NCBI GenBank assembly: GCA_023614405.1
Contig: CM042685.1
Span: 87,596,684 to 87,660,683, forward strand
From: Avena insularis
Taxonomy: Eukaryota; Streptophyta; Magnoliopsida; Poales; Poaceae
Direction: 5' to 3'
Length of the DNA: 64,000 nt
Shown: in pieces, positions 36,625-47,440 of the stretch
How the letters are laid out: every line of letters begins with the position of its first letter
Numbering within the stretch: the stretch's first letter is position 1
The notes under the pieces: generated by a model
What the model was told of the DNA's origin: nothing
The model's database searches: none
What the model saw: only the letters and a program-made list of their open reading frames with translations
Made by a program: the position numbers and the translations under genes

Positions 36625-37173
36625 TGTCGTGGTATTGCCGACGAGTACGCCATGGAGGGCTCCTTACAGTGCGTGTTTAGAGACGTGGGGGAAGGCGGAC
36701 GGTTGACGGGTATGAGGTAACATAGCTTACCTAGGTTTAGATCCCACGACGGTGGCAGAATCCTACTCCTGCTATAAATCACTATAAGGGAAAATAAGCC
36801 GAGTTATAGGGATTGGTTCTCTATGCGAGGTGCGTCGTAGTCGACACCAGATTGTCTGAGATTGTGCCCTAAAGGCTCCCATAGGCCCGACTTATATAGT
36901 CGTCAGGTCCTAGGGTTACAGGGAAAACTCCTAGCCGGACAGGTTACAGAGTCCTACACTGCTTACAACTAGTCTATCGTGTCTTGCACTCCAAGGCTCC
37001 GGGTACGTCAGTGACTCCTCCATAGCATTCCTTTATCCGGCATGGGCCTCCCTTCTGGTTCTATCTAACTAGGCCACCCAACAGGCCATGGGCCATGCTA
37101 CCAACTGTGGGCCACCCAGGTTATCCGGATAGGAGACATGCTATGAGGATACCCATATAGCATATCCCCAACA
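36625..37173 (-). repeat. 5' LTR of element C
   Basis: A 549 bp LTR, partner of 24051-24599. The TATA box on the minus strand lies at 36891-36899. Confidence 0.92.
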
Positions 37174-37178
37174 CTAGG

Positions 37179-37876
37179 GCCAGAGTGCCATGATCTTAGA
37201 TCTGAACTTTTTATTGAATCATTATGATAGTATTGTTTGTGATCTTATCTGCAAGGTGTGTACACATATCATTGTCCGGATCCAAAGGCCCCAAAGTGAC
37301 AAAAATTGGGACAACCGGAGGGGATGGCTGTGGTGTGAGGATCACATGTGTTCACAGAGTGTTAATGCTTTACTCTGGTTCTCTATTAAAAGGAGCACCT
37401 TAATCGCTAGTAGTTCCCTAGAGGCCCCGCTGCCACGGGCTGGCTGGATAGAATATGTTGTGCAAGTTCTCATTGCGAGCATGTATGACTATATTTGGAG
37501 CACATGCCTAGGATTGTTTAGTACTTGGATTGTTGTTATTATTTATCTGCAATGCCCCAGATCTTGAAGTTACATGTTTAGACTCGTCCATGCAACGCTC
37601 GTCCATCCATCCCTATACCTACCGCACTCGAATCCTACTATTACCGTTACTGTTACTATTGCTCATGTTTCATTGTTGCTGTTGCTTTGCTGTTGCTACT
37701 ACCAAACTGTTGCTACTCATAATCTTCTGAGAAAGAACTATTTCTAGGTGCAGCTGAACTGACAACTCAGTTGTTAAGGCTTGCAAGTATTCTTTGGCTC
37801 CCCTTGTGTCGAATCAATAAATTGGGTAATACTACCCATGAAGACTGTTGTGATCCCCTATACTTGTGGGTCATTA
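37179..37876 (+). repeat. 3' LTR of element D, right part
   Basis: Resumes after C's second ctagg (37174-37178) and matches 15744-16438 of the 5' LTR. It ends gtgggtcatta, so the terminal CA has become TA. The chance ORFs here are shared with the 5' LTR. Confidence 0.9.
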
Positions 37877-38885
37877 GAGCGCCTTATCAAGTTTGTAGAC
37901 ATGGTTTGGGAAGTTGGGATCCTCGAACCCCGGGAGTTTCTTTACCTATACCAACTCAATCAATGGACCATTAAGAAATGCACTTTCTACATCCATTTGT
38001 TGCAACTTAAAGTTATGAAGTGCCACATAAGCAAGAAGGATACGGATAGACTCAAGGCGAGCCACAGGTCCATATGTGTCTCCTTAATCAATGCCTTCAA
38101 TTTGAGAGAACCCTTGTGCAACCAATCTTTCCTTGTTCCTTACAACAATTCCATTCTCATCTTGCTTGTTCTTGAATATCTACTTGGTGCCTATAACATT
38201 GCGACAATCCTTTGGTTTCTCAACCAATGTCCATACTTTATTTATGTCAAAGTTGTTGAGCTCTTTGTGCATTGTTTCCAACCAATCCGAATATTCAAGA
38301 GCTTCCCATACTTTCTTTGGTTCTATCATGGAGATGTGTGCTTGGTGTTCACTAAACATCTTCCATTGTGCTCTAGTGGACATTCCTCTCCTTAGATCTC
38401 CAACCACATTCTCTAGAGAGTGGTCTCTTAATTCCAAAATTCTATCCATTCTAGCTCTGCGACGAGTTTCGATATCCTTGTTGTTTTTTGGGGGATCTCT
38501 TCATCATTTTGGTCCTTGTCTTGACCATCAAATTGACCTTGATCATCATCAGAATCATTCTCTTCATTAAGAGGAAAAGTTTGACCTTGGTCTTGATAAG
38601 GCACACTACTAGACTGGAGTTGAGCTGCTCTCATGGAAGATTGTATAGATCGTCCTTGTGAAACAGACCGAGCAGCACCTGACATTCTGGAGAATGGTGA
38701 CTCAAGATCCTCCTCACTAGGGGTATCTCCCTGATCAACATGTTGAGGGTCCATAGCTTTTCTTTGGCTTGGGTCATTGTCCTCCTTGATAGAGTAGAGA
38801 ATAGTTCTTCTCGATCCTCCATAAGGGGTTCCTCAATGAGGCGGATGAATCCAACACCCATTATTCCTATGGCATCCTGAGGCAT
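37877..38885 (-). pseudogene. Copia B reverse transcriptase N-terminal half and linker
   Basis: On the minus strand, the Ser/Gln/Asp-rich linker between integrase and RT (38885-38450) leads into RT with ALEYSDWLETMHKELNNFDI, WTLVEKPKDCRNVIGTK (38300-38180), and, after several frame breaks, PGFEDPNFPNHVYKLDKAL at the insertion edge (about 37940-37880). The remainder is 14041-15055. Interrupted by element D; pseudogene. Confidence 0.85.
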
Positions 38886-39830
38886 TTCATCATCTGCATC
38901 ACAAACATCAACACGCCCCCTTGGGGACCATCATATTCTTAGAAAACTACACTACAATATTCTATGAGAGCTCTGGAGAGCTTATCATAGACTCTATAGG
39001 TGTGAGATTCGAGACCATAGACAACAAAATACCCTCTAATTCTTTGGCATCAAATTTGTACAAATGAGCACCCTTTTTGAGATAAAAGCACTTACAACCG
39101 AACACCCAAAAGTAAGATACGTTAGGTTTGTTACTGGTAAGTATTTCATGTGGAGTCTTGATCAATTTCTTGCGGAGGTAGAGCCGGTTTGATGCATGGC
39201 ATGCGGTGGAGATTGCTTCGGCCATAAAACTATATGGAGAATTAAACTCCTCCAACATGGTCATTTCCATATCAGTAAGAGTTTGGTTCTTCCTCTCGGC
39301 TACAACATTTTGTTGAGGGGTATATGAAGCAGAATATTGGTGTTTTACATTCAAGGTGTTGTTCTTGATCTCGGTGCCGTTGTCAATCCTTATAATCAAC
39401 CTAGGGACATTGTATTGGCGTTGAACCATGTTGATGAAGTCGATGAAGTTATCTTGGGTCTCACTTTTCAGCTTGAAGAGATATACCCATGTGTATCTTG
39501 AATAGTCATCAACAATCACCAAAAAATATTTCTTCCAACCAAGACTTACATGAGATGGAGGACCAAAGAGATCCACATGAAGGAGCTCTAGGATCCTCTT
39601 GGACTTGACATAGTTGTTTGGCTTGTGGGGAGAATCATGCATCTTTCCTTTAACAAGCCCTGCAAACACGATCTTTGGCAAAGCAAACATTTTCTTTTAG
39701 TCCAATAATATGGCTATCCTTGTGAAGACTTTGCAAAGTTCTCATGTTTACATTGCCTAGTCGGCGATGCCATAACCAACCCACATCATCCTTTTCGAAT
39801 AAGCACATCGCACTTGTAGTGGGTTGCCCC
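38886..39830 (-). pseudogene. Copia B integrase
   Basis: Minus-strand frame 39690-38962. The core shows LELLHVDLFGP and LIIRIDNGTEIKNNTLN for the two Asp residues, and SASYTPQQNVVAERKNQTLT for the Glu. It continues through ISTACHASNRLYLRKKL and FWVFGCKCFYLKKG. The zinc-binding N-terminus lies in other frames at about 39830-39690 and is decayed. It would insert element DNA into the host. Frameshifts at both ends. Confidence 0.86.
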
Positions 39831-40180
39831 TAAAATTCCACCACATACAAGTCATTTTCGGCGTACCCAACAAAAGCGACCTTGAGAGACTTGCTCCACA
39901 TGAGGACCAAAATATCATTATCAATAAAGACGGCAAAGCCCATATTTCCAAGAGCATGGACTGAAAGTAAATTATATCCAAGGGTCTCAACAAGCATGAC
40001 GTCAACGAGTGTAATGTCGTGGGCAACCACAACCTTGCCAAGACCCATTACCTTAGACTTAGACTTAGACTTGTTGGCATATGTCACGGATATTTTATCA
40101 TCATTTGGTCTCAACTCCTTGACAATATATGTCCTTCCGGTCATATGACTTGTGCATCCACTATTAAGCACCCACTTTGA
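39831..40180 (-). pseudogene. Copia B protease with Asn at the catalytic position
   Basis: The minus strand reads WVLNSGCTSHMTG at 40178-40140. The residue before SGC is the catalytic Asp in the Copia protease family; here the codon is AAT (plus 40163-40165). Downstream are LVDVMLVETLGYNLLSVHAL and the usual transition to integrase. The frame 40171-39830 is otherwise open, and its nominal first codon is GTG, so it is a continuation of gag rather than a start. Confidence 0.84.
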
Positions 40181-42283
40181 CCCTCTGGAAGCATAGGTCT
40201 ACAAAAATCAAGCTAGTTTTTAGGTACCCATTTTTCAATAGGTCCTCTTTTGTTAGCAACAAGGGTCTCGGGAACCCAAATAGACCAAGCAATATACCTA
40301 TCAAATGGGCCAACATATTGTGCATACACATCACCATAATAATCACGCATTAAAACATAGTGAGGTTTAGCACTTCCCGCAAAATCATCACGAGGCATAG
40401 TTTTGCCACTTGTGGTCTTACTCCCCACAATGGCCTTGTCTTTTTCTTGTGCGGGCATAGCCTTCTTATTATTTTTGTTCTTCTTCTTGGCTTTCGAGAC
40501 AAAGCCAATGCCCACTTTCTCACCATTTGGACTTTTCTTACTCAATAGGTCATCAATGGACTTGTTTCCTTTTGGAAAGGTGGCCTTAGCTAGCTCCCCC
40601 TTCAACCTATTTTCTTCAAGAATATTTGTACCACTAGAAGGAGTGAAGTTACTAGGTGAAGGAATATTGGTAAATTGAGTTTGAAGCTTTTCATGGGACT
40701 TTGTTAGTTACAAGAATTCACTTTCCAAGGCCTTGTGAGCCTTGTCAAGCAACCTAAATTCCTCGACAAGTTTTTCATGAACAACACCAAACTCAATTTT
40801 GTCCTTTTTACCCTTTTTATATTTAGCAATAGCATGGTCACGTTCCTTAACGAGTCTATTAACAATTATGTCATTAGCCCCATCAAGCCCTTCAAGTTTT
40901 AGTTCAAGGGACATCCTAGTCTCTTGTTCTTCTTCTAGAGCATTATTTAGAGATTCTACCTCAATCTTGTGTTCTATCCCTAGTTTACATATCTCATCAA
41001 GAAGCTCTTGTGTGTGAGAAAGTTGATCTAAGAGGTCCAGAAAATGTCTCTTGTGTTCCCCTTGAAAGATATTCATGAACACATCAAAAGCAATTATTTC
41101 CTTTTTGACCTCAAGAGACATCTCATCATCATTTTCATCATTAATCAAGTGGGAGGGGTGTGATGGTGATGATGATACCTCTGTTCTTCTTGTCATAAGG
41201 CAAGTGACGTTCTTGTTGGAGATATTCTCATTTGGAGAGTCGAAGAGGGAGAATGTGGGAGTAGAAGTAGTGTCAAGAGCACACACACCACTTGATGTTT
41301 CCTCTTCATCATCTTCATTGTCAGAGGAAAACTTCATGAGTGATCAATACATTTGACCCTACTTCTTGTTGATGGGATTCTTCTTGATGAAGGGTTTCTT
41401 GAAAGGAGATTTCGAAATTTTCTTCAGCACAAGTTTCCACCCATGATCTTCTCTCTTATCATACGGACAACCCGCCACAAAGTGATATTGGTCACCAAAA
41501 TTGAAGGAAGTTCTCAATTTAGTGACATTGTCTCTTCTTCCATTTGGGTTGCTTCTTCGTTACATTTCCATATTGGTCTTGGCGGGATATTTCCAAAAGT
41601 TCTTTGCATAGAAGGCCATATATTCACTATGATCAATCTTGACATCATCGGGATGTCTCATGCATAAGCCTTCATCACTATCATCTTCTTCCACATGCTC
41701 CACAACTTTGGCCTTTAATGCAAGGTTGACACCATTGCTCATTCCAAGGGATTAAGTATGGGCATCTTTGGCGTTCTTGGAGGCAACCTTGGAAGATGCC
41801 ATGTCTTTCATAACTTCTTTGGAGGTTATGAGGTGGTAGTTGTGTCTTCCTTGTAGGATCTTCAAGTCGGTGGGCTCAAAGGGCATGAATGCACTCACAT
41901 ATTTTCTTTTTATCCAAGCATCCTTTGTTGTTTATATGAGGGTGAGGAATTGGAGGGTCGGGAGAGTACCATTCTTGTGACTCATGGTGCTCTCCCTTCC
42001 CACCATCCCTTTTTGTGGAAGAATTAGTGTTGTTTGTATTATGCCCCACCTCCACAACCCCGGGTGATGTAGGGGCATTTACCTTGGGTAATGATAGAGA
42101 TTCCTCTTGAGGAGAAGGTGATGATGAGGCAGGTTTATGTTTAACAAGTTCCTCAAATAACTTTTGCAATTGTTTGATATCGTTGCCCATGGTGGAGCTC
42201 AATCTTGTTTCCAACTTATTGAGATCCTCTATGGTCACCGTGTGACTTGGCTCACCATCATCTTCTCCTAAACGGCTACCCAT
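40181..42283 (-). pseudogene. Copia B gag, core domain missing
   Basis: The ATG at 42283 lies 38 bases past the PBS (MGSRLGEDDGEPSHTVTIED). The N-terminal stretch (42283-41925) is Pro/Ser/His-rich and jumps at about 41922 from PHINNKG directly to CLDKKKICECIHAL. The central UBN2-type gag domain expected between these parts is absent. Next come GVNLALKAKVVEHVEEDDSD (near 41725) and a zinc knuckle at 41471-41505 reading FNFGDQYHFVAGCP, with Phe in place of the first two Cys. A long coiled-coil region follows (41337-40708; ESLNNALEEEQETRMSLELK), then a Lys-rich tail (40605-40213). Several stops and frameshifts. Confidence 0.8.
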
Positions 42284-42320
42284 ATACTCTTAGGCGGTAA
42301 AGCCCAAATAAAGAGTCGAG

Positions 42321-42332
42321 GCTCTGATACCA
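42321..42332 (-). other. Primer binding site of Copia B
   Basis: The minus strand TGGTATCAGAGC lies two bases after the 5' LTR. It is complementary to the 3' end of initiator tRNA-Met, as in most plant Copia elements. Confidence 0.9.
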
Positions 42333-42334
42333 GT

Positions 42335-43457
42335 TGAAAGGATCGTATGGGCACCTAGAGGGGGGGTGAATAGGTGCTACTTCAAATTTTACTCTGTTTC
42401 AAATTAGGGTTTTACAAGAAAGATAAATTCTCTAGATTATGCAACTAAGGTTAATTTACCTATATGTCAAACTAGCACATACACTAAGCAAGAACAAGTA
42501 AAGTAAAGTGTGGTAAAGGATATAAGTAACCAAAGTGGAGCACACGGAGACACAAGGGTTTGTTTCCCGTAGTTCCTTCCTTTTGAGGGGAAGTACGTCT
42601 ATGTTTGGAGAGGGGGTGGTTTCAAACCTCCAACGCCACGAGAGGCCTCCCTTGTTCTCTGATGAACCTCACCCCAAAGGGTTCTATTCACCTCTTCACT
42701 ATAACAGCAACCTTCGAGGTGGAAGCCGGAACCTTTACAACAAGTTTGAGGCACACATCCACAACCTAATTGGAGGCTCCCGAATATAAGGAAGCTGTCA
42801 AACAATCAAAGACAAGCTTGTAAGAACCAAATAAAAAGCTAGAGTTTCTAAAGATCTCTCTTGGTGAAGTTGTAGATCATGCCCCCCCTTCGATTCTCCA
42901 AAGATCAATGACTTTGGATCGTTGAGTGAAAAGATCTTGTGGATTTGGTGGCTCAAAATGTGATGTTATAATTGACCTGGTAGAGCAGCTCCCAAGGTAG
43001 AAGAAGGGGTCCTTTTATAGGACCACTGAAATTAGAGCCGTTGGTACTCACTTACACCGGACAGTCCGGCACACACGGACTGTATAGTCCGGCCTAACCG
43101 GACACTCTGGCCCAGCAGAGTTTCCGGGAAGTGTCCGGAAGGTGTCTGGGTAGTGTCCGAGGAGGCATATTCAATGTCCACACCTTGCGAGAAAATTCTA
43201 GTGACTCGCCAGGGCCGGACACTCCGGCAGAATCTGGCCGTACACTCTGGTGTGGCCAGACATCCCGTCCCATATTAGCCGGACAGTCCGGCAGGATATT
43301 GACAGTGCACATTTTTTATCCTGTGAGGCTCTTTTTCCTTGGGTGCAAATTACACAAATGTAGTTGATAAATCCTGAAACATTTAGCAATATATTAAACA
43401 TATACAAGTGTTGTCAACAAACATCAGAACAATATGAAAGTCATAAATTCCCTTTCA
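42335..43457 (-). repeat. 5' LTR of Copia B
   Basis: A 1123 bp LTR with TGAAAGG/CCTTTCA ends. It contains the minus-strand TATA box CTATAAAAGG at 43011-43020 and the ccggaca-tccgg cluster at about 43060-43290. Confidence 0.92.
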
Positions 43458-43462
43458 GTATG

Positions 43463-43754
43463 TCTATTGGCTAGAACCGGACCACCTTGTGTTCTCCTGT
43501 AAGGCAGTCGCTTATAATGTGACTTGTATTGGAAAGGGTGACTGACGATGCATTGTTTGACTTCCACGATGCAAGAAGTCTCTTCAAGCAAGACCAAACG
43601 CTGCTCCTCCAATTCCTCGGCCGTTTTCTCCAGGTCCTCCACGGTAAGATACGAAACAGTTGAGATTGCTGTAGTTAAAGCTCCTTTGTAAGTTGACGAG
43701 CACCTTTTGTAACTATGTGGCCATCAAGCGGAGGGTCATTCAAGTTGGTATTAT
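43463..43754. other. Unassigned DNA right of Copia B
   Basis: It was continuous with 4994-5793 before insertion of B. A minus-strand frame at 43642-43463 reads LEKTAEELEEQRLVLLEETS, a charged helical stretch, and continues toward the Copia edge. No family recognised. Confidence 0.35.
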
Positions 43755-45370
43755 GTAGAATCCCAATTTTCTAGCAATTGTAATGCTACTTGCCTAGTCT
43801 ATATATTGCTACTTCCTACATGTCATTCATTGCATCATCATTATATCATGCTCATGTCACCATGACACCTTGCATTTGAGCATCATATAAAATCCCTTTT
43901 CATTTGATTCTTATCCCATTTGCATTTATATTGTATTGCTTGTATTTGCCTCTTGATATATTGTAGTTGGATTTTGATATATTGCTTGATGCCCAAGTTG
44001 AGTTGGGGGCATATATTTTACAACTCCACCACCTTTCTTGTCACCACCTTATAATTCCACCATCCAACTATATATGATCAATTGCAATTCTATTTGTATT
44101 TAAAGCTATCTCATATGTGTTGGGATGGATCCACGTCAAATTCTACATGATCCCATGTGTTATACATGTTGTTTTAACAATATTAAATCATGTGGATCGC
44201 CATGGCCACCTTTGCAATGCCATGTGTCTAAAATTCTCTTTTGCAAGCTTCTATATGGTTCTAGTCAAATTATGCCCACATATGACGTCCTTTGACAACG
44301 AGTGAATATAGTGAGAAAATACACACTATCATGGTCATTGGCTTTATATCTATGCATATTTCAAACAACTAATATTACTAGCAAGCCTCCTTCTTGTTGG
44401 TCGATTTTTTTCAAATCATTGAATACATGTATGGATTATAGGACCATATAGATTTACAGTTGTTTTTACAATTATAATGGTGGCCTTTAATGATCATGCA
44501 TGGCACAGGCAAGCTCACCACCACCTCCCTTCTTAGTGGTTTCATTTGAATTTATGGAAAGTTTTTTGTTTTAAACTCATGCAAGTTAACTTGAAGTCAA
44601 ATAAAATATTGGCTTATGTTGTCACCTCCTCTTGGTTTCTATTTGATTCTTAGTGGCCTTGTTGAACTTGTGAAGTAATTCAAACAAGTTGGTTTCATAT
44701 GAACTAAACCAAAAAAAAAATAAGAAACCAAGCTAGCCCAACTGTCCTAACTAACTCATTCTTTCCTCCTTGTTCCAACCCAACCCACCCACCGTATGGT
44801 GATCATGTCATCTAGCCATGTGACCATCTAATCGCCTCACCCCTTTCTCTCCTAACTAGGCTATTACCCTCCCTCCTTTCCTGGCTATCTAGACGTCACC
44901 CCTCGTCCACCTCCTCTCCTGGTGCCCTCTCCTGCCCCTTCAAGCAAGAAACGAAGGGGTAGAAGAGACGACCTAGCTACACCCGTGCCCTCGTTTCACC
45001 TTTTGCAAAAGGTGCAAGCCATGCGCCTAGCTCCCCTTACTTATTCCTAGCTCACCAACCTCCTTCAGATCGAAATATGGGAGCCAACGTACCCTCTATT
45101 CCTCCCCAAGCTCGCACCTCCCACGGCCTCCTAAAAGCCTAGCCCCTGCCATCTCTCTCCCCGTTGCCCTGTTGCACACTGAGGCCGACCAGATGCTCGA
45201 GAAGCGGCCTTAACTTCCATGCGCTGGCTATACTTGGACCAGAGACCATAGCTCGACGGAAGGTCACCGCCACCACCGTGCCCGTGATGAAGCCGAAGGT
45301 GTAGTCCGCGAGCCCTGCGCCTGGTCATCACCACCTCCGCATGATCCTTCCACACCAACAGAACCTGGGT
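43755..45370 (+). repeat. LTR-like sequence of an unidentified gypsy element
   Basis: Starts tgtagaatcccaatttt, similar in design to the tgtaacatccc start of E's LTR. It shows the same sequence texture: AT-rich first part, then C-rich text after about 44800 with lineage-like agctcacc and cacctcc words. No partner LTR, PBS or TSD was found, so this is tentative. Confidence 0.3.
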
Positions 45371-47440
45371 GAGTTCCCCGATGATGATTGCAAGTACATA
45401 GATTGTTTGTAGGTAGTTTTGAAATAAATATATTGATCCCACAGGGAGAAGTAGGCGAAAGACTAAAGTGCTTTTAACAAAAAATAAACGAAGTACTTAA
45501 AGAATAATTTTAAGATGCAAGAAAGGTAGAATTTTTTTGGGTTTTTGAGGGAAGCAATTAAAGGCATTCTCAGGGAGTGGTGGACACACCGCTAGCAGTT
45601 TAGACTGAGCAATCAAGATTATTATAACAAATATTTTCATGACATGTATGTATGTGGGAGGAGCTCTATATATGGACGAATAGGCAGCAACCACTTCTCA
45701 CATCATCCGTCATAACCACAGCTAAAAGATAAACGATATCAATCATATTATCTTGCTATTAAGGTATTTCTCCCATGGCATGGATATGAATGGCTTAATG
45801 AGTTCTCCTGCCTTCCTCATGTTAGTACGTAAGGAATTGCAATAGCTTTATAGTCATAGTAAATGCTATCATCCCTACATCTACCAAAAAGTAATCCCCT
45901 TCATCAAGTCTCATAAGAGGCAAATATTAAAAAGGTGCACAACTCTCAACAACAATATGAAGATAATTAACACATACAAATAATGATGAATAACATAATA
46001 ATATCTATCTTATCTCAATCATATGCTAGGGTTTCTCCATCTACCCAAGAGATCGATGCCTTGGCCTCCCAGATCTGCATAGGGCGAAGATGGATCCCTT
46101 GGGCAAGTTCCCTCTCCAGATCCCTTCTGGTGGTGAGGTTTTTTACGATTTCTGGGTGTTTTGTATGTCCTCTCCAATCCAGTTGCACGGGCTGAAAATA
46201 TTTGAGGAGGCGGTGGTGGCGCTAACTATACGACAGGAACTATACGACCGGAAAAATTATTCCCTCCGTATAGTTAGTCATTAAAACTTTGGTATGCTTT
46301 GCTCGCTTCAGGTTTTTTCTAGTATTATTAATATTTCTCAAATTAGCGATCTATATTGTTTTTGACTCCTTTTTTTTATAGTACAACTAGTCCAAGAGTT
46401 GTGTCCATCGTATCCATCAGCTGTACTGATCCTGGTGAAAATATACATAAAATATGCGTGCGAGCGCCGTAAAATACCAAGATCATACTACTACAGTGCG
46501 AAATAATAATATGAAACATGATGCAAATATGCACTCGTCACCCGACCTACCAGACATGGTCACTTCGTTCCTCGCTTCCCGTACTCCTGCTGCCCTCCGT
46601 CGAGCAGCCATCGTGCGTCACAGCCACCGGACGTCACTATCGTCCATGTTTCCCTGTACCTTTGTTCCTCGGATGAGAGCTGCCTTTACTATCCTCCTCC
46701 GTCCTTTTTTACCTGCTCCTATTTAATCTTCGTCCAACCCTTTTTCCATCGAGCCATCACATGAATGATTTGTTCTAGTATATCGCTCTAGATCATCCTC
46801 GCGTGGCATCATAGATTTTCAGTCGAATTTAGTTAGTCTGTGACGAACACTCCATCAGTTAACCACGAAAATCAGCAGACACCACCGTGAGCCTCTGTTT
46901 TCCACATGATCATGCACTGCACCAATCCCCTCCAGAGAATCGATCAAGTTCACGATATTCTTGGTAATCCCATCTTTCCATCGCATCAATCCTTGCTCAA
47001 AACGGAGGTCAGAATCTCTTGATATCATCCGTGGAACTTCACCTTTTCTCACTCACGTTGCTGCAGTTTCTTTCCCAGTTCATTTGATTCCTGTCAGCGT
47101 CCCCGTTTTTCCTATGTTCCTGACTAGATCCCGGGCGTTGCAGGCCTCCTACAAAGAAACCCCAAACACCAAAGTTAGATCCCTTGATTCCCTCTATAAT
47201 TCCTGTTTTTACGGCACCTCCAAATTCATAACTGTTTGGTCTCCATCTTCTTTGGAACTCAGGATAATTTCAATCGAATTTCAGATCTCAGAATTCATTC
47301 AACCCTCGGGCAACTTTTCTAAATAGGCCCCTTTCTTTCTGTAAACATCCACCCGCAGTCCCCAAGGATGTTCTTTAATAATTCCTGGTTGTAAACTTTA
47401 ACTTTTGGTAAGTCAGAATAGTAATCATTTTCAGAAGTGT
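45371..47440. other. Unassigned non-coding DNA
   Basis: No frame resembles a known protein. One visible structure is a perfect 11-base inverted repeat ctaactatacg/cgtatagttag (46222-46232 and 46267-46277). 45371-45560 resembles the edge of a repeat (gatcccacagggagaa at 45435-45450). Confidence 0.35.

Larger units (their letters stand above)
24051..37173 (-). mobile_element. Tat/Retand-type gypsy element C with antisense gene
   Basis: The two 549 bp LTRs (24051-24599 and 36625-37173) both run tgtcgtgg to ccccaaca on the plus strand, with a perfect TSD ctagg at 24046-24050 and 37174-37178. PPT is on the left and PBS on the right, so it is on the minus strand. Order on that strand: gag, protease, RT, RNase H, a second RNase H-like domain, integrase, then a convergent plus-strand gene, PPT and 3' LTR. 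The extra RNase H-like domain and the antisense ORF are hallmarks of the Tat lineage. The LTRs are about 92-94% alike by eye. All reading frames carry breaks. Confidence 0.9.
15056..37876 (+). mobile_element. Athila-like gypsy element D, non-autonomous, host of element C
   Basis: 5' LTR 15056-16438, PBS 16450-16467, gag, protease, a second ORF, PPT at 23401-23416, and 3' LTR 23417-24050 plus 37179-37876. The flanks are gagtg (15051-15055) and gagcg (37877-37881), a TSD with one transition. It split the Copia B reverse transcriptase between the KLDKAL and YGLKQAP segments. No reverse transcriptase, RNase H or integrase is present between protease and the second ORF. Excluding C, the length is about 9.7 kb. 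Triticeae families of this look (Sabrina-like) are known as non-autonomous partners of Athila relatives; the specific family name is a guess. Confidence 0.88.
5794..43457 (-). mobile_element. Copia retrotransposon B (SIRE/Maximus-like), multiply interrupted
   Basis: Both LTRs begin TGAAAGG and end CCTTTCA. The flanking five bases are atatg (5789-5793) and gtatg (43458-43462), a target-site duplication with one mismatch. On the minus strand the order is 5' LTR, PBS TGGTATCAGAGC, gag, protease, integrase, reverse transcriptase, RNase H, ORF3, PPT, 3' LTR; integrase before reverse transcriptase is the Copia order. The body is interrupted by a solo gypsy LTR (8947-12907) and by D with nested C (15056-37876). 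The two LTRs look roughly 90% alike by eye, so this is the oldest datable layer here. It cannot encode functional proteins. The SIRE/Maximus assignment rests on the long gag, the tRNA-Met PBS and the extra 3' ORF. Confidence 0.9.

Noticed and set aside
46261..46290. Stowaway MITE terminus (ccctccgta)
   Set aside because: Only nine bases resemble the terminus, there is no TA target duplication, and no matching inverted end lies within 500 bases other than the short hairpin.
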